The notes beneath the pieces were generated by a model, which had not been told where the DNA came from, ran no database searches, and was given only the letters and a program-made list of their open reading frames with translations. Below are positions 60,085 through 64,000 of a stretch of DNA of 64,000 bases, in pieces. The position numbers were made by a program, and so were the translations under genes. The DNA comes from Emiliania huxleyi CCMP1516 (lineage: Eukaryota > Haptophyta > Isochrysidales > Noelaerhabdaceae). The stretch lies in assembly GCF_000372725.1 (NCBI RefSeq), contig NW_005201192.1, positions 436,378 to 500,377 of the forward strand. Reading direction: 5' to 3'. Numbering within the stretch: position 1 is the stretch's first letter; each line of letters starts with the position of its first letter.

Positions 60085-60974
60085 TCAGAAGCAGGCTGAC
60101 TGGATGTTGTTGGGGCCGGTGTTTGCTGCGTTGCGGCCAGAGCACTCGATACCCCAAATCGAGCAGTAGAAGGGGAGCGGGGTCGGCGCAAAAGGAGGAG
60201 CAGGCGGCGGGCTCGGCGGATAGACGGGGCAATATGTCGAGGCGAACACCTCCGGCATGTTCCACGTCTCGCCGTTGGGCCCGGTCCAGATGCCGTTTGC
60301 CTTGTCAGTCACGTCGTAGTGAGGGGGTGCGATCGCCTTGAGGCCGCACTCGCAGCACGTCGCCGCTTCGAACCACAGTTTGTCGCACTCTTCAGCAGAC
60401 TTCTTGGCCATGCACGCTGCATAATCAAAGTTCATCGGCCCGTCCTCAGCCCAGAAGTCCTGGGTCACGATCGTAGTGCCGACCAAAGTACAGGACACCG
60501 CCCACAGTGGATTCTTCTTCTGGCACTCCGCCTCGTCCGCCCCCGACGTTGCGGTGGCTATCTTCTCGTAGGCTTTGTTGATGTTTGCCGCCTATGCCGG
60601 ATACGAGCGCACCCCTTGCCTTTGTGCTGGCAGCAGGGACTAAGAGCGGGATGGAATGCCGAGGGCAGGTGTCCCGGGTCTTTCTCTGCTCAGTAAGCTT
60701 ATCTCATACATTGCACCTCGCGCGAGTCGACAAGCGGGTCCACGTAGTCCGTCACCTCGGACACGACGTCTGGCGCCTCGCCATCTTCACCGGGGAACGG
60801 CCAAAACTTCTCACTCGGCGCAGCGGCGGTGTCGGTGGCGAGGCGCGTTTTGCTTGAACTCGCCGCGCCGAGCAGCTGCACGCCGAGCAGGGAGACGGTC
60901 ACCACGCCTGTCCCCACTGCGAGCAGTAGTAGCGGCTTGGCTGTCGGCTGTTGGAGCGGGGTGGGGGTCTTCAT
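60085..60974 (-). CDS. membrane-anchored cysteine-rich protein of unknown function
   Basis: Two exons, 60717-60974 and 60085-60591, join in frame to 765 nt (254 aa). The intron is GT-AG. Residues 14-38 (PLLLLAVGTGVVTVSLLGVQ) form a signal anchor, so the protein is a type II membrane protein with a lumenal/extracellular part. After an acidic linker, exon 2 encodes AANINKAYEKIATATSGADE, a region with paired cysteines (CQKK, VSCTLVG, ACMAKKSAEECDKLWFE, ATCCECGLKAI), WTGPNGETWNMPEVFAS, a PPSPPPAPPFAPTPLP stretch and a terminal FYCSIWGIECSGRNAA. Unknown family. The C-terminal SACF has a Cys three... not a prenylation box in strict form. Possibly a cell-surface or scale-associated protein; no function is claimed. 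Confidence 0.7.
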
Positions 60975-61127
60975 TGCAGAGCGTAAAAGCGGCTAGCGGG
61001 GGAGCCGAACGAGTTTATTGCGGCGCAGTTATTGCGGCGCAGATTTGGGCGGAAAACTTTGGGCGATTTGGGTATGCGGATCGATCCGCCGCCACTCGTC
61101 ACCGTCGGTCTTTAAGCTCCTTCTTGA
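60975..61127. other. short spacer with direct repeat
   Basis: TTATTGCGGCGCAGTTATTGCGGCGCAG (61016-61042) is a 14-bp unit twice. Upstream of the membrane-anchored protein gene, so it may lie in its promoter. Confidence 0.4.
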
Positions 61128-61475
61128 GCACTTGAGCACTGGATAGGGCCGATTCCGCGTGGTACGGGACCCCTCGATCGTCTCGCCCTCCCTCTCTGGC
61201 GTGTTCATTGGGGGGGGTCATAACAAACACGGTACAGGATCGAGGTGCACGCTGCCGAAGCAGTGTCGTCCCCCCTCTCCCCGACGGCGATGGCGGTGTG
61301 ACCGATCGAGCTACAAGAGGAACTTGTTCAGCAGGATCCGGGTTAGTCTGGCGCACTGCCTCACACTGGGCCTGAGATCGCAGCGACGCTTCCCGTCACC
61401 GTCTCGGGTTTATGTGGGATCGAACCACTCCGGGATGGGCAAGCCCATCGTTAGGAGCGCATCTGGTTAATTGTC
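61128..61475 (-). mobile_element. tRNA-headed SINE, copy 3 (full length)
   Basis: In reverse complement: A-box-like TTAACCAGATGC (61460-61471), a tRNA-anticodon-like stem GATGGGCTTGCCCATC, B-box GGTTCGATCCC (61416-61426), then the shared body and the 3' end TCCAGTGCTCAAGTGCTCAAG. The head and body match 50560-50945 and the tail matches 51471-51640, which defines the family ends. Confidence 0.82.
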
Positions 61476-61781
61476 AAAATTCCTGTTGTGCAAGAGGGGA
61501 GGGGGCTCTGACGGAGTGTGTGGTGGGAGAGGGCAGGGAATACTCCTTGGCCGTCGGGCAAGGGCCCGAGTCGGCCAGATCCAGTGCTGTCTGTGCACTA
61601 GGTCGATCTGCGAAAGCCACGCGCTTGACCGCGTGAACCGCGTCGAGCGTCGCCACCGGGTCAATATGCTCCGCAAAGCGCACAGCGCGCCGCCGCCGCG
61701 CCTCGGCCGCCGCCGCCGGCTCGAGCTGCTGAACGCAGCCGCCGTTGACGATAGCGAGCCGAGGTGCGGTGGGCGGAGGAC

Positions 61782-63400
61782 TCAGGCCTGTCGCGGCTTC
61801 TTGCCGCTCGGGGCCGCCGCCTGCCGACCGAAAGACTTCGGCGGAGGAGGGCAAAGGCCGAGCTCGACGTGTTCCTTGAACGGGATGGTGAGCTTGTGCG
61901 GCGGCGTGCCCGGTACAAAGGTGCTGCATTTGCACCACTGCATGGTGCCTGGTGAACGCTGCACCGCATATATGACGCAGGCCCCCTCCGCCTCGGCCGC
62001 GCCGTACTTGCTCGCCAATGCCCCGGCGATGAGCGGGCGCGAGTAGGTCACAGAGGAGCCGAAAGCAAAGCCTGCGGAGCCGTCGAGGCGAAGCTCGCCA
62101 CTCCGGTCCCGCACCGCCCCGTCGCCCGCACCCTTCTTGTTCTTCTTCTTGGGCGGCTGCGGCGGCTGCGGCGGCTGCGGCGGCTGCGGCGGCTGCGGCT
62201 TGGGAGGCGCGGTGCCTGATGGCGCCCCGGCCGCGTACCTCGCCCGTCGCTCCTCCTCCATATCCTGCTCCTCCTTCAAGTGCCGCTTGCGACGACAGAT
62301 CGTGTCGTCGAGCTCGGAGAGGTACTTGTCATACTCGTCCTTGGCGCGCAGGGTCTCCCCGATGAAGGACAACGAGCGCGCCGTGTTGCTGTCGTGCGAC
62401 GCCCGCAGCCGTAGTTCCGCCTCCGTGAAGGCCGCCTCCACGAGCTCGGCCGCGTTCGTAGCCCCGGTGACCAGCACTCCGTTGGCGCGCGCCTTGCGCA
62501 GGTTCGGCTCAATGAAGGCCATGAGCGAAGAGTAGCTGTTATCGGCGTCCATCGGCAGACCGATGCAGTGCAAAAGCCGGGGGACATACATCATGTGCGC
62601 CATCAGCCGCACCGGGTCCCTCATGACGTCGACCAGCGTCATCGGCTGGATCGTGCTCTCGGCAACCGGGATCCGCTGCAGATGCTCTCCCGCCGTGTGC
62701 CGCAGGATCGGGCAGACGAAGTCCTTATCGAAATCGATCCCGCCCAGATTCCCGAGCTTGAGGCTGGCGATGGAGGTGGCGCTGAACGCGCCAACCTTCA
62801 TGTCGGTGAGAGACACGTCCTTGGAGTTGTGCTCGTCGGTGGCGAGGGCGTCCATGAAGAACTCGTCCCAGCGCCGCGGTATCTCCGCGTCTCGCTCCCG
62901 CACCATCCCGGAGGGGAGCCCGACCACTGTACGGCTGATGCCGAGCACCCACTTGCAGGCCTTGACGCAACCCGAGCGCAGGACCAGCTCGATGAACTCG
63001 TTGTTCGAGCCACCGTCGGCCTGCCACTGCTGAATGTCGGTCATAAGCTGAACCAGTCGGGCCTGCCCGTCGGACGAGGCAGCAGAGAGATCCGCGGCAT
63101 TCGATTCGGGGCCCTGCGTTGCGCTAGCAGCGGAGAGGCGCTCTTGCAGATAGTCGAGATTGACTGCTGGCTCGACATCCTGCCAGTGTCCGTCGTTCTT
63201 GACCAGCCTCGCCTCCACCAGCGGAAGGGTGTCGAAGCTGACGCTCTGGCCGGGGCAAAGCAGGGCAGCCAGTGCCGTGAAATGGCTGAATGCCCCGTGC
63301 CCCGACCCTGTCCACTTGGCAATGTTCGGGTGGGCCTCAGTAATAAAGCCCAACCATCTAAATTCAAAGGGCTGGTCATGTAACGAGTTTCGTCACTCTC
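61782..63400 (-). CDS. large unrecognised protein with Pro-Gln repeat and basic linker
   Basis: A long minus-strand frame (over 520 codons open) without introns from about 63380 to the stop at 61782. It begins within HDQPFEFRWLGFITEAHPNI and has no ATG at its head, so an upstream exon is needed. Features: VEARLVKNDGHWQDVEPAV, a middle with HTAGEHLQRIPVAESTIQP, MYVPRLLHCIGLPMDADNSY, a charged helix LKEEQDMEEERRARYAAGAP, a run of PPQ repeats followed by PPKKKNKKG, and a C-terminal part VIYAVQRSPGTMQWCKCSTF. I recognise no domain. Possibly a retroelement gag-like or regulatory protein; the long intron-free frame in this intron-rich genome supports the former, weakly. Confidence 0.55.
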
Positions 63401-63401
63401 G

Positions 63402-64000
63402 TCACTCATTGCGATGTTCCTGCCGTGGCGAGCGGGGCGACCCTCTCCCGCCCGCAAACGCAAAGCAGCAATCCTCCAGCGCCCCCATCATGGTCTCGTG
63501 CAGAGGGATCGCCAGCGGCTGCTCCGGGCGCGGCGCCAGCACAGGCAGAACCAGCGAGGAGCGCGGCTTCTTCACCTCGACGGCAGGCATCGTCGAACGC
63601 GGCGGAACCTTCACCTGACAAGCGGAGCCCCCCAGGCAGAATTGCGAGCAAAGCGAGAGAAGAAAAGGCATAGAGGCGCCAGAGGCAGGGAGCAGGGGGG
63701 CAGGGGGGAAGAAAAATGCGCCTCAAGGGGTTGTAGGGAACCTCGCAGGGAGCAGCGATCCACGCCCACGTACTTGGGCGATCGCCCGACGCCCTTGTCG
63801 CCTCCACCTCCGGCGGGGGCCGTTGAAACTCCCGTCACAGACGGGTCGCCAAGCAGGTTGCGGCCCCCCTCCGCCGCCGTCACTTCGCCGTCATCGCTGC
63901 CGAGCCCACGCGTCTTAATCAAGGCTGGACTGCTCCGAAGTTCGCCCTGCACCGGCAATCCCTCCTTTGGGTGGTGTGCTGGCGCCTCCTCGCCAATCGG
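63402..64000 (-). CDS. upstream exons, probably of the same unrecognised gene (partial)
   Basis: A minus-strand exon about 63415-63620 encodes VKVPPRSTMPAVEVKKPRSS, LVLPVLAPRPEQPLAIPLHE and TMMGALEDCCFAFAGGRG. A further one about 63770-63958 encodes LIKTRGLGSDDGEVTAAEGG and LGDPSVTGVSTAPAGGGGDK. Both read like coding sequence. They lie upstream of the long frame ending at 61782 on the same strand and the gene probably continues past the window edge. Joins were not solved. Confidence 0.4.

Noticed and set aside
62137-62535. Plus-strand Cys/Gly-rich frame opposite the PPQ repeat
   Set aside because: It is the antisense of the Pro-Gln repeat of the long minus-strand protein, and the downstream part has no coding character of its own.

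Overview
The window looks like nuclear DNA of a secondary-plastid microalga. It is very GC-rich. It has spliceosomal introns in most genes, long microsatellites and minisatellites, a 100-base assembly gap (29557-29656), and plastid-type transporters whose leaders combine a signal peptide with a transit peptide. The presequence of the triose-phosphate translocator carries an ASF motif, as expected for a red-lineage secondary plastid. Together with the GC content and repeat-filled introns this suggests a haptophyte (Emiliania/Chrysochromulina-like). A dinoflagellate, pelagophyte or other stramenopile cannot be excluded. There is no operon structure; genes lie on both strands.

Layout. 0.6-3.9 kb: pantothenate kinase (-). 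5.7-6.7: enoyl-CoA isomerase (-). 7.2-10.0: transposon-like debris and a broken ORF. 10.3-12.5: LPMO-like copper-site protein (+). 12.8-15.0: GATA zinc-finger protein (-). 15.9-16.4: RidA (-). 16.5-16.9: a clean MITE. 17.1-17.8: putative lumenal protein (+). 18.7-20.8: UDP-glucose 4-epimerase (+). 21.1-21.5: small membrane protein (-). 23.1-25.4: tandem-domain glycosyltransferase-like protein (-). 26.7-28.1: F-box/RCC1 protein (-). 29.0-30.5: homeobox gene (+), broken by the gap. 31.0-31.2: AT-rich foldback element. 32.5-32.8: ORF with a 39-aa tandem duplication (+). 34.0-35.3: Nei/Fpg DNA glycosylase (+). 36.9-38.7: short-chain dehydrogenase (-). 39.0-39.7: TspO (+). 40.2-42.7: EamA-type transporter (-). 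43.3-44.5: F-box/beta-propeller protein (+). 46.0-48.8: triose-phosphate translocator (-). 49.1-49.9: cytochrome c with a long N-terminal extension (-). 50.6-51.6: SINE copies. 51.8-52.6: UBA-Pth2 peptidyl-tRNA hydrolase (+). 53.7-56.5: putative O-fucosyltransferase (+). 58-59.2: receiver-like protein (+). 60.1-61.0: membrane-anchored cysteine-rich protein (-). 61.1-61.5: SINE (-). 61.8-64.0: unrecognised protein (-).

The most notable feature is the introns. Rebuilding reading frames with protein-family knowledge shows that many introns start with GC, and two apparently with GA, instead of GT. The bases at the two exon-intron borders usually form a short direct repeat (AGGC, GGCGAG or similar). 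This is the signature expected of introner-type insertion. Many introns are filled with 10-12 bp minisatellites built on a CTCGG/CCGAG core, and three carry a copied piece of the neighbouring exon. I also found a tRNA-headed SINE family, a MITE with 32-bp inverted repeats and a 3-bp target duplication, a 64-bp-arm foldback element, and an inverted duplicate pair 11 kb apart.

Gene functions are mixed: coenzyme A synthesis, fatty-acid oxidation, galactose/nucleotide sugars, plastid export, DNA repair, translation quality control, regulation and cell-surface glycans. There is no sign of a pathway cluster. Multi-exon models were inferred by eye. For GALE, RidA, Nei, SDR, Pth2 and the 60-kb protein the exon lengths sum to an exact multiple of three; other models are approximate.
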